Shown: positions 53,870 through 61,486, counted from the stretch's first letter. The stretch: 64,000 nt of DNA from Novosphingobium arvoryzae (GCF_014652615.1 NZ_BMZD01000002.1:1-64000), one strand, 5' to 3'. The notes: a model not told the origin generated them from the sequence alone. Translations and numbers: made by a program.

Positions 53870-54424
53870 ATGGCTAAGAAGTGGTCTGAACGTAGTAAAG
53901 GATACAAAACATTTGCGATTTCCGCATGGATTGTAACTTTGATTTTCGTGATTTCTGTATTTTCTGCAACTAGTGAAGATAACGCGGCGAAGGAACAGCT
54001 TGATAAAGATGCGGTTGCTGCTGGATTTGCATCGCATGATGAGAAAGTTGCAGCTGAAAAGGCTGGATTTAAAGATAAGACTTCCTATGCAAAGTATCTT
54101 GCGGATATCGAGGCAAAGAAGGCTGAAGAACTAGCTGCTCAAGAGCGAGTGCGCCAAGAAGCTGAGAAAGCTTCCGAGGCGGAAAATAGTGCAGCAATAG
54201 CGCAGCCTCAGGCAGAGAAGCGTGTGGGGCGAGATCCTGGTACCGGACAAACGATGGATTATTGGCGAAATGCATGTGCGCAGTTTCAAACGTACAGGCA
54301 AGAGTGCGCTGTGGCAGATAACCAGGGGTCTTGCCTGGAAAGCAAGCTGGGCCAGCTTCCAGCCTTTCATCTTCACTGGTGCCAAGAAGGTAATTGGAAT
54401 AATCCAGAACGTTACATATATTGA
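53870..54424 (+). CDS. membrane-anchored protein with Cys-motif domain (184 aa)
   Basis: One N-terminal membrane helix (about 17-36) leads to 'AAGFASHDEKVAAEKAGFKDKTSYAKYLADIEAKKAEE', the motif shared with 52112-52942, and a coiled coil. The C-terminal domain has C-x9-CAV-x6-SC-x3-K-x-G-x10-C, shared with 4774-5205. It looks like a periplasmic domain on a stalk. Function unknown. Confidence 0.6.
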   Translation: MAKKWSERSKGYKTFAISAWIVTLIFVISVFSATSEDNAAKEQLDKDAVAAGFASHDEKVAAEKAGFKDKTSYAKYLADIEAKKAEELAAQERVRQEAEKASEAENSAAIAQPQAEKRVGRDPGTGQTMDYWRNACAQFQTYRQECAVADNQGSCLESKLGQLPAFHLHWCQEGNWNNPERYIY

Positions 54425-54529
54425 TTTTACCCAGTCAGAGGGCTTGAAAGATACGTGCGTTAACGCCGTTGTCTGCCAATGTCGTGACAGCTATCGGCAA
54501 ACCCGGCTATTTCTCGCCCACCACAAACA

Positions 54530-54544
54530 GTCGTGTCACACGAC
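54530..54544 (-). repeat. palindromic site 12, GTCGTGTCACACGAC
   Basis: Reversed orientation (CATTC after), 3 bp past the integrase stop codon. Confidence 0.9.
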
Positions 54545-54547
54545 CAT

Positions 54548-55747
54548 TCACGACCGCGTCCCGGCCAGCACATCCTTCCTAAGCCGGGGCGTGAGGTGGC
54601 TATAGTGCTTCTCAATCATCGCAATCGAGGTGCCCATCTGGCGGGCCAAAGTGTGAACATCCATGCCATCATTGAGCAAGGCCAGCGTGGCATAGGTATG
54701 GCGCAGGCTGTAAAGGGTGCGCTGCTGGCCAGTTCGTGGGCATTCCAGCAAACCCAAATCCGTCAGGAACGCCTTGAAGGTTTGGCGCAGGTTCAACGAT
54801 ACCGTGCCATCATCCAAACGAAACACCGGCAAATCCAGCTTGGCAGCCAACAGCGCATCGAACCTCATCACCGCAATGTCGGCGCAGCGGGCCTGAATGC
54901 GTTGCAGCACTTCAATGGTGCCTTCACGGCAAATCAGATCACGCCTGCCAGTTTTGCCTGACACTGACAGTTCGACATACCGGCGGCCAGTTTCCTCAAA
55001 CACGGTGACATGCCGCCAGCACAGGTTCTGCGTTTCCGTGCCATGCCGCATTCCTGTGTTGGCCAGCATGACGACATAATCGAACAGCAGCTCTCGCATC
55101 TGCCGTGATTTGCCCACTCGCCCCTGCTCGATCCAAGCCGGAAAGCTGTCGAGCATCGTCTTGTATTCGCCCTGCGTGAAATCCGGCCTGCGCTGTCCAT
55201 TGCGGCCCTTGTTCATCAAGACCGGCACATCTTTGCGGGCCAGCAATCCACGCACCACCGCTTCATCGAAAACTCGGTTCAATGCGCTGTTGTGGGTGTT
55301 CAGCGTGGAGTTTTTCGGCTCCCTGCCCATCTTTTCTCGCCGCCAAGCCCCGAATTTCAGCAGTTCCTCGTACCTGACCGACTGGATCGGCATGGTGTCG
55401 AAATAGGGGATCAGATAGCGGTTGATGACGATCTCGTAGTCCCGGAACGACTTCTTCCCGACGCCGTTAGCTGTTTCCTCCCGCATCCTGTCCATGGCCC
55501 ACAGCGCCACAGTTTTGAAGCTCTTGGTCAACGTGGGCAGACCGTGCTGCTCCATGTAGCGGTATTTGTAGAACAGGTCGCGGGCAGCGATGGTCGCCTC
55601 CGCCATGTCGTGATGGCCAGTACTAACCCGCACCCAGCGCGATTTCAGCTTGAAGGTGGCTTGCCAGCGCCTGATCCCGGCCCGCCTATACAGTTTGAGA
55701 TCGCCGTCGAGCAGCAGGATCGTTGAAGGTTTTGGTCTTGAGCCCAT
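54548..55747 (-). CDS. tyrosine recombinase/integrase of the composite region (399 aa)
   Basis: An N-terminal arm domain (GSRPKPSTILLLDGDLKLYRR...TGHHDMAEATIAARDLFYKYR), a SAM-like core-binding domain (about 90-180) and a catalytic domain with Arg in 'NTGMRHGTE', the 'YSLRHTYA' box and Tyr in 'IEKHYSHL'. It is the only complete long integrase in units A-C and the likely enzyme for the tRNA-Met att sites. The gene is framed by palindromic sites on both sides (3 bp after the stop and 9 bp before the start), so it is itself a module. Confidence 0.9.
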   Translation of the reverse strand: MGSRPKPSTILLLDGDLKLYRRAGIRRWQATFKLKSRWVRVSTGHHDMAEATIAARDLFYKYRYMEQHGLPTLTKSFKTVALWAMDRMREETANGVGKKSFRDYEIVINRYLIPYFDTMPIQSVRYEELLKFGAWRREKMGREPKNSTLNTHNSALNRVFDEAVVRGLLARKDVPVLMNKGRNGQRRPDFTQGEYKTMLDSFPAWIEQGRVGKSRQMRELLFDYVVMLANTGMRHGTETQNLCWRHVTVFEETGRRYVELSVSGKTGRRDLICREGTIEVLQRIQARCADIAVMRFDALLAAKLDLPVFRLDDGTVSLNLRQTFKAFLTDLGLLECPRTGQQRTLYSLRHTYATLALLNDGMDVHTLARQMGTSIAMIEKHYSHLTPRLRKDVLAGTRS

Positions 55748-55756
55748 CGCAAATCA

Positions 55757-55771
55757 GTCGTTTCACACGAC
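55757..55771. repeat. palindromic site 13, GTCGTTTCACACGAC
   Basis: Extended perfect palindrome CAGTCGT...ACGACTG, 9 bp upstream of the integrase start. It could also serve as an operator. Confidence 0.9.
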
Positions 55772-56109
55772 TGTTTGCTGTCAGGTCAGGGTGGCTGTCG
55801 ACCGGAAAATTCCAACTTTACTGAACTTGCCACGATTTCATCGGCCGAAAACTCGACCTCACTCAGGGCGATATATGTAGGCCGGCCCTGCCGTTCTGCA
55901 ACTTCATTTGACTTGGACCCGCGCGCGTTGCATCTTGAGGTTATGCAGGCTCAATCAGTTCTGGCACGACTTCGCATTCATGGAGGTCAGCTTCTCGCGG
56001 GCAATTAGCCCCGGATCCGGTGCGGCTTGCTCCGGGCTCGGGGCGAACGTTCACTCGTCACCGCGATTTTCCTCGCGGCTAAATTTGCACCTGCCGGAAT
56101 TCCACAACC
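55772..56109. other. 338-bp gap without a convincing gene
   Basis: Small frames here do not look like protein. It presumably holds the promoter of the Rnk-like gene. Confidence 0.4.
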
Positions 56110-56523
56110 ATGCCCCAGACCAAGGCCACCCGTCGGCCGCCGATCCACATGATCGACAGCGAAGCCGATGCACTCACCAATCTTGCACTTAGCGCACAGG
56201 GCCGAATGCCCGAAGTTAGCGAACAACTGCTCCAGGAAATAGCACGCGCCACCATCCACCCTGCCGACAGGATCTCGGCGGACGTAGTAACTATGCATTC
56301 GACCGTCGAATTCATCGACGAGGCCAGCGGCGCCGACCGCACAATTGAACTGGTCTATCCTCGCGAAGCCGACATTTCCGCCGGGCGGGTTTCGATCCTG
56401 ACCCCGGTGGGCGCAGGGGTTATCGGATTGCGCACCGGCCAGTCGATCCTCTGGCCCGACCGAGATGGACGAGAGCGCAAGCTGACCATCGTCAAGGTGC
56501 GCCAGAAGAAGGTCGCAGCCTGA
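56110..56523 (+). CDS. Rnk-like GreA/GreB-family regulator (137 aa)
   Basis: An N-terminal helical part (TRRPPIHMIDSEADALTNLALSAQGRMPEVSEQLLQEIARA) and a C-terminal GreA/B-type domain ('HSTVEFIDEASGADRTIELVYPREADI', 'VSILTPVGAGVIGLRTGQSI'). Rnk binds RNA polymerase and was first described as regulator of nucleoside diphosphate kinase. It stands 46 bp before the MreB-like gene in the same module. Confidence 0.85.
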   Translation: MPQTKATRRPPIHMIDSEADALTNLALSAQGRMPEVSEQLLQEIARATIHPADRISADVVTMHSTVEFIDEASGADRTIELVYPREADISAGRVSILTPVGAGVIGLRTGQSILWPDRDGRERKLTIVKVRQKKVAA

Positions 56524-56569
56524 TGGCCGGCATAGCGCCCGATATTACGCCCAGCGATTGGGACGCTGC

Positions 56570-57571
56570 ATGATCGATCTGCGTTTCTGGCGCAGCAAGG
56601 CGCGCTTTGCCTTCGATTTCGGCACCGCCAACCTGCGCGTCGTATCGTCGGACGGTGGGCTTGTGCTGGAAGAGTCGTCAATCTGCTGTTTCCGGCGCGA
56701 CCCGCTTGATCAGGCCCCAGTGGCGGTGGGCAGCACGGCCTGGCCGATGTTCGAACGCACACCGAAACAGTTGCACATGAAGCGCCCGCTGGACCGCGGC
56801 GTGCTGACCGATATGCAGGCGGCGCGGGCCCTGCTGGATCACGCGCGGCGCAGCATCGTGGGCAATCGCAAGTTGTCGGGACCGGTCCTGTTCGGCATAC
56901 CATCCGATGCCACGCTGGTGGAGCGGCGCGCGCTCACCAATGCGGCCCATGAAGCGGGCATATACTCGGTCTCCCTCGTTGACGAGCCGATGGCCGCGGC
57001 GCTGGGCGCCGGCCTCGACGTCTCCGAACCCAGGGGATCGATGCTGGTCGAATGCGGCGCCGGTACGACCGAGATCGTGGTAATTTCCCTGGGCGGGATC
57101 AGCGTGAGCAGGACTGTGCGCATCGGCGGAAATACGCTGGATCAGGCCATCGCCGATTACCTGCATCTGCAGCACAAGTTCTTGGTCGGCGGACATACCG
57201 CCGAACGAATCAAGCTTGAACTCTCCGATCTGTCCCGTGCAAACGCCGATGGTATCGCCCCGCTCAGGATCCGTGGACGCGATCTCGTCACCGGGTTGCC
57301 CGGCACCCTGTCTCTGCCCCCAACCGCCTTTGACAAGGTGCTGCGCCGACACAACCGGCCGATCGTGAAAGCCGTTCAGGAAGCACTCGCCGCGACCTCG
57401 GCCGAACTGTCTTGCGATATCTTCGAACACGGCATCACCCTCACCGGCGGCAGTGCCCATGTGCCACTGCTGGCAGACATGATCGCGGACACCATCGGGC
57501 TTGCCGCAATAGTCGCCGACCAGAATGACCTTTGCGTTTCGCTGGGGCTGGAGACAATGCTGTTGTCGTGA
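56570..57571 (+). CDS. MreB-like actin-family protein (333 aa)
   Basis: 'FAFDFGTANLRVVSSDGGLVLEESS' is the phosphate-1 loop, 'VLFGIPSDATLVERRAL' and 'EAGIYSVSLVDEPMAAALGAGL' are typical MreB, 'LVECGAGTTEIVVISLGG' is phosphate 2, and 'GITLTGGSAHVPLLADMIAD' is the adenosine motif. Phosphate 2 reads ECGAGTT instead of the usual DIGGGTT, so nucleotide binding may differ. It is slightly shorter than housekeeping MreB and lacks mreC or mreD beside it, so it is a paralog carried by the mobile unit. Confidence 0.85.
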   Translation: MIDLRFWRSKARFAFDFGTANLRVVSSDGGLVLEESSICCFRRDPLDQAPVAVGSTAWPMFERTPKQLHMKRPLDRGVLTDMQAARALLDHARRSIVGNRKLSGPVLFGIPSDATLVERRALTNAAHEAGIYSVSLVDEPMAAALGAGLDVSEPRGSMLVECGAGTTEIVVISLGGISVSRTVRIGGNTLDQAIADYLHLQHKFLVGGHTAERIKLELSDLSRANADGIAPLRIRGRDLVTGLPGTLSLPPTAFDKVLRRHNRPIVKAVQEALAATSAELSCDIFEHGITLTGGSAHVPLLADMIADTIGLAAIVADQNDLCVSLGLETMLLS

Positions 57572-57624
57572 TGTCCGGGGGTAGCAGAGTGAGTAGCCTC
57601 TAGTTTTCTACCCGCCCACGGTCA

Positions 57625-57639
57625 GTCGTGTCACACGAC
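57625..57639 (-). repeat. palindromic site 14, GTCGTGTCACACGAC
   Basis: Reversed orientation (CATTCC after), 54 bp past the MreB-like stop. Confidence 0.9.
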
Positions 57640-57862
57640 CATTCCGCACCCGGCCAAACCGAGTCAACCGAGCAGAACCATCCAAAGTCCGCTCATCGGA
57701 ACTGGTATCGCCAAGCAGTCTGGTGGCGTGATCAGTAGATGCTTGGCGGGGCCAGCTTTCGACAGGAACGGCGAAAGGTCGAACCTTAGCCCGACCTCTG
57801 GCTGTTTACCCAAGTAACACACAGCGCCCATAACGCTCAACAGCTTCAAGGATAGCTAATCC

Positions 57863-57878
57863 CAGCGTCTCCACGCTG
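57863..57878. repeat. CAGCGTCTCCACGCTG hairpin before site 15
   Basis: Third exact copy of the 16-mer, again ahead of a reversed palindromic site. Confidence 0.6.
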
Positions 57879-57930
57879 TAGCCACTGCCAAAACCCAAAT
57901 CCGAAGCAAACACCCGCCCCGCCGCGAACA

Positions 57931-57945
57931 GTCGTGCCGCACGAC
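57931..57945 (-). repeat. palindromic site 15, GTCGTGCCGCACGAC
   Basis: Reversed orientation (CATTCC after). Last site before the tRNA gene. No gene can be supported between sites 14 and 15; a 61-codon minus frame at 57664 is doubtful. Confidence 0.9.
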
Positions 57946-57983
57946 CATTCCGCAACCGGCGAACACCGCATCCCCACCGTCCC

Positions 57984-58015
57984 GCACAGCCCAAAACCGT
58001 GCGATAAACCGTGTG
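57984..58015 (+). repeat. right-arm repeat of unit C
   Basis: Third copy of the GCACAGCCCAAAACCGTGCG arm, 53 bp before the tRNA 3' end. Confidence 0.8.
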
Positions 58016-58068
58016 AATGGTTTCAAGCCCTCAATCTCAGGCTAACCAAATGATATCTTTGCGAAAAA

Positions 58069-58145
58069 TGGTAGCGGAGGAGGGACTCGAACCCCCGACA
58101 CGCGGATTATGATTCCGCTGCTCTAACCAGCTGAGCTACTCCGCC
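58069..58145 (-). tRNA. tRNA-Met (anticodon CAT)
   Basis: A complete 77-nt cloverleaf on the minus strand with encoded CCA. The acceptor stem is GGCGGAG/CTCCGCT, the D arm contains AGCTCAGCTGGTTAGAGC, the anticodon loop ATCATAA sits in stem GCGGA/TCCGC, and the T arm is GGGGGTTCGAGTCCC. CAT can also be tRNA-Ile with lysidine, but the body looks like elongator Met. Its 3' 45 bp is the att core repeated at 34952, 41481 and 43254. Confidence 0.95.
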
Positions 58146-58209
58146 ACACGGCCTGCGCCGGCCATTTCGCCGGGACAGGCGGCGCACATAGGGCCGGTTG
58201 CGCGGTTGG

Positions 58210-58731
58210 TCAACCACCCTCTTTGCCGCGAAAGCGCCAGGTTCCCTGCGCTTGCCAGTGCGGGTTGCAATAATGGTGCAGGCCCAGCCCGGTGAACCTG
58301 AAGCGCCGCGATTCGAGCGCCCGGCCAAGTTCGGCCTGCAGCGCCCGGGCCGCTTCGCGCGTGACCTTGTTCTGGATGGTGATGTGCAGGCGCGGCGGGT
58401 GCTGATCCTGCGCGGTCAGCGCGCCGTGGAAATGTTCGGCAATGCGCTCTCGAATTGCCAGCATGGGCGGGCTGGCGATGGCCAGCGCCGCCCCCTGCCC
58501 CAGATCCATCAGCCCGTCGATTCGCGCGGACGGCGCCGCGTGCTCCGCCGCGATGCGCGCCAGCAGCGCCGGCAACTCCCGGCGGAGCGAAGGCGCGAAG
58601 GAATGGAACAGCGTGACATGGGCCTGTAGCCAGTTGCGCTCTGGCGGAAAATGCGTGCGCCGCAGGGCGTCCGCCCACTTGAACAGATCGGGCGGAAGCT
58701 CTGCGGTGACGATGAACGGTTGGGAAGCCAT
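58210..58731 (-). CDS. 2H phosphoesterase, LigT/2'-5' RNA ligase-like (173 aa)
   Basis: Two HxT motifs, 'AHVTLFHSF' near residue 38 and 'RLHITIQNKV' near 118, give the paired catalytic His residues of the 2H superfamily. Members hydrolyse or join 2',5' or cyclic phosphate bonds of RNA and nucleotides. ATG 58731 is preferred over 58779. It is the first backbone gene beyond the tRNA. Confidence 0.85.
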   Translation of the reverse strand: MASQPFIVTAELPPDLFKWADALRRTHFPPERNWLQAHVTLFHSFAPSLRRELPALLARIAAEHAAPSARIDGLMDLGQGAALAIASPPMLAIRERIAEHFHGALTAQDQHPPRLHITIQNKVTREAARALQAELGRALESRRFRFTGLGLHHYCNPHWQAQGTWRFRGKEGG

Positions 58732-58811
58732 GCTCCCCTGATAGTCGTGCGGGCGGCGAACCGGGAGGGGGGAGGGCAAATTGGCCCGCCGCCCGCAACC
58801 AAAGCCGGCCG

Positions 58812-59357
58812 TCAGGCCGCTTCGGTGAACTCTCCGGTCAGGGCGGCCAGCAGCTTTTCCGGCATGGTTTCGCCATAGGGATCGCTGTCCGCGCCGGTAT
58901 CGTTGATGCCGGGTTCCTCGAACCAGTGGGTGATCGTGTTGTCATCGACGATCATCGCATAGCGCCAGCTGCGCATGCCGAAGCCCAGGTGGTCCTTGTT
59001 GATCAGCATGCCCATGCGGCGGGTGAAATCGCCCGAGCCGTCCGGCAGCAGCTTGACCTTTTCCAGGCCGAGGCTCTTGCCCCACTGGTACATCACGAAC
59101 GCGTCGTTGACCGAGACGCAATAGACTTCATCGACGCCAGCGGCCTTGAACACGTCATAGAGGCGTTCGAAGTTCGGGCACTGCTCGTTGCTGCAGGTCG
59201 GCGTGAATGCGCCCGGCAGCGAAAAGACGACGACCTTCTTCCCGGCGAATTCGGCGCGGACCGACAGGTCCTGCCAGCGGAACGGGTTCGGACCGCCCAC
59301 GGCTTCGTCGCGCACGCGGGTCTTCAGGGTGACATCGGGAATGGTACGGTTGATCAC
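58812..59357 (-). CDS. peroxiredoxin, Prx5 type (181 aa)
   Basis: A thioredoxin-fold peroxidase with the peroxidatic Cys in 'SLPGAFTPTCSNEQCPNFE'. 'CVSVNDAFVMYQWGKSL' and 'LLPDGSGDFTRRMGM' are typical of bacterial Prx5/hybrid-Prx proteins that reduce hydrogen and alkyl peroxides with glutathione or thioredoxin. No fused glutaredoxin domain. It diverges from the sulfatase gene. Confidence 0.92.
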   Translation of the reverse strand: MINRTIPDVTLKTRVRDEAVGGPNPFRWQDLSVRAEFAGKKVVVFSLPGAFTPTCSNEQCPNFERLYDVFKAAGVDEVYCVSVNDAFVMYQWGKSLGLEKVKLLPDGSGDFTRRMGMLINKDHLGFGMRSWRYAMIVDDNTITHWFEEPGINDTGADSDPYGETMPEKLLAALTGEFTEAA

Positions 59358-59411
59358 GGCTTGGCTCCTTCAAAAGCGTTGAGCGGCATCTAGGAGCGCC
59401 ACCTCAATCGA

Positions 59412-59432
59412 TCCAATTGGACAATCTGGACA
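59412..59432. promoter_or_regulatory. palindrome and direct repeat in the divergent promoter gap
   Basis: TCCAATTGGA (59412-59421) is a perfect palindrome, and TGGACA occurs at 59418 and 59427. It lies between the peroxiredoxin and sulfatase genes and is a candidate operator or -35 region. Confidence 0.3.
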
Positions 59433-59524
59433 GTTTGATCGGATTTAACCATCAAACAGCGCGTGACTTGCCAAGCGCCCGCCCGCCCCGCAAAGTGCCC
59501 GAAAACGGGAGGAGAGGACCGCAC

Positions 59525-61486
59525 ATGCACTGGAATCGTCGCTGCAAGGCCATGCTGGGGTTGATCGCAGCCACACCGCTGGTGCTGGCCAACACGGTCG
59601 GTCCGCTCGATCCCAAGCCGGCCTCGCCGGCCACGATCGCGGCCCAGCGCGCCGCAGCGCAGGCCCTGCCCGCAGACGATGGCCGCGACGGCGAATTCGC
59701 GGCGCGCGGCTTCATCGCCACGCTGGCCGATCCGGTCATCAAGGATGCCAAAGGCCGTCCGGTCTGGAACCTGGCGGCCTACGACTGGGTGGATGGCCCT
59801 GCCCCGGCTTCGGTCAACCCGTCGCTCTGGCGGCTGATGCGGCACCTCAAGCGGCATGGCCTGTTCAAGGTGGCCGATGGCGTGTGGCAGGTGCGCGGAT
59901 TCGATCTGGCCAACATGACCGTGGTTCAGGGGCAGACCGGCTGGGTTCTGATCGATCCGCTGACCGCGCGCGAGACGGCTGCCGCCGCGCTGGCGCTGGT
60001 CAACCGCGAGCTGGGCGCACGGCCGGTCAGCGCGGTGATCTACAGCCACAGCCATGCCGATCATTACGGCGGCGTGCGCGGCGTGGTGGAACAGGCCGAC
60101 GTCGCGGCGGGCAAGGTCGCAGTGATTGCCCCGGAACACTTCGTGGCCGAAGCCGCTTCCGAAAACGTCATGGCCGGTTCGGCGATGAGCCGCCGCGCGC
60201 AATATCAGTTCGGCGCAGGCCTCTCTCCCGGCCCGCAGGGGCAGATGGGCAGCGGTATCGGCATGGCGGTGGCTCCCGGTGAAATCACGCTGATCCAGCC
60301 GACCGACACCATCACCCGCAGCGGTGAAACCCGGGTGGTCGATGGCGTGCCGCTGGAATTCCAGATCGTGTCCGGCAGCGAGGCGCCGTCCGAGCTCAAC
60401 GTGCTGATCCAGCCCAGCCGCGTGTTTCTCTCGGCCGAGATCTCGACCTGCACGATGCACAACATCCTGACCCCGCGCGGCGCGAAAGTGCGCGATGCCC
60501 ATGCCTGGGCCGGGTTCCTTGACGAGGCCGCCACCCGCTTTGCCCCGCGCGCCGATGTCGTCGTGTCCAGCCACTGCTGGCCGACGTTCGGGCGCGATGC
60601 CGGCGTGGCGATGCTGGCGGGCCAGCGCGACAACTATCGTTATCTCCACGATCAGACGGTGCGCCTGATGAACCGGGGCGAGACGATGGTCGAGATCGCC
60701 GAGCAGGTCACCCAGCCCCCTGCCCTTGCCCGGCAATGGGATAACCACGGCTACTACGGCACCTTCAACCACAACGCGAAGGCGATCTACCAGTACTACC
60801 TCGGCTGGTATGATGCGGTGCCGGCCAATCTGAACCCGCACCCTCCGGTTGAGCGGGCGCGTCGCACGATCGCGCTGATGGGCGGCGCGAACAAGGCAAT
60901 CGCCGCCGCGCGCAAGGCGATGAAGGCGGGCGATTATCGCTGGTCGTCCGATCTTCTGAGCCAGGTCGTGTTTGCCGATGCCGCCAACCAGACGGCCCGC
61001 GCTCTACTGGCCGACAGCTATGAACAGCAGGGCTATCAGGCCGAAAGCGCGATCTGGCGCAACCAGTTCCTGGCGGCGGCGCGTGAACTGCGCGCGGGGA
61101 AGATGGTGAACTTCAGCAACCAGAGCGCTGACATGATCGGCGCGATCCCCACCCGTCTGCTGCTCGATTCCGCCGCCACGCGGTTTGATCCGGCCAAGCT
61201 GGGCGGGCGCCAGCTGGCGATCAACCTGGTCATGCCCGACCGCCGCGAAACCGCCGGGGTAGAACTGACCGGCGTGACCATGCTGCCCCGGATGGAGGCC
61301 CATCCCGCCCCCGCCGCAACGCTCACCGGGCCGCGCCAGATGATGCTGGCGCTGCTGTTCATGAAAGTGCCGCTGGCCCAACTGGAGCAGCTTGGCCTGA
61401 AAGTCAGCGGGGATCGGGCCGCGGTGGAAGCCTGGCTGAATTCGATTGATCCGGTGGGCGCAACGTTCAATATCGCCGAACCCTAA
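59525..61486 (+). CDS. alkyl/aryl sulfatase, SdsA1/BDS1-like (653 aa)
   Basis: A periplasmic metallo-beta-lactamase-fold hydrolase of alkyl sulfates. ATG 59525 follows GGAGGAGAG and opens a signal-like stretch (AMLGLIAATPLVLANTV). The zinc motif is HSHADHYGGV, and downstream 'SAEISTCTMHNI' and 'DVVVSSHCWPTFG' hold further ligands. A dimerisation region and a C-terminal SCP-like domain complete the family architecture. Detergents such as SDS are the usual substrates. Confidence 0.9.
   Translation: MHWNRRCKAMLGLIAATPLVLANTVGPLDPKPASPATIAAQRAAAQALPADDGRDGEFAARGFIATLADPVIKDAKGRPVWNLAAYDWVDGPAPASVNPSLWRLMRHLKRHGLFKVADGVWQVRGFDLANMTVVQGQTGWVLIDPLTARETAAAALALVNRELGARPVSAVIYSHSHADHYGGVRGVVEQADVAAGKVAVIAPEHFVAEAASENVMAGSAMSRRAQYQFGAGLSPGPQGQMGSGIGMAVAPGEITLIQPTDTITRSGETRVVDGVPLEFQIVSGSEAPSELNVLIQPSRVFLSAEISTCTMHNILTPRGAKVRDAHAWAGFLDEAATRFAPRADVVVSSHCWPTFGRDAGVAMLAGQRDNYRYLHDQTVRLMNRGETMVEIAEQVTQPPALARQWDNHGYYGTFNHNAKAIYQYYLGWYDAVPANLNPHPPVERARRTIALMGGANKAIAAARKAMKAGDYRWSSDLLSQVVFADAANQTARALLADSYEQQGYQAESAIWRNQFLAAARELRAGKMVNFSNQSADMIGAIPTRLLLDSAATRFDPAKLGGRQLAINLVMPDRRETAGVELTGVTMLPRMEAHPAPAATLTGPRQMMLALLFMKVPLAQLEQLGLKVSGDRAAVEAWLNSIDPVGATFNIAEP

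Noticed and set aside
57664..57849. 61-residue minus-strand frame between sites 14 and 15
   Set aside because: It might be the C-terminal fragment of a lost gene, but length and lack of start or homology cues do not support a feature.
35258..57945. Palindromes as a CRISPR array
   Set aside because: Spacing varies from 76 bp to over 5 kb, the intervals contain genes, and no cas genes are present.
35258..57945. Palindromes as ordinary rho-independent terminators
   Set aside because: Many follow genes, but there is no T-run, sites 3, 7 and 13 lie at gene starts, and the exact sequence is conserved well beyond what a hairpin needs. A termination side-effect is still possible.
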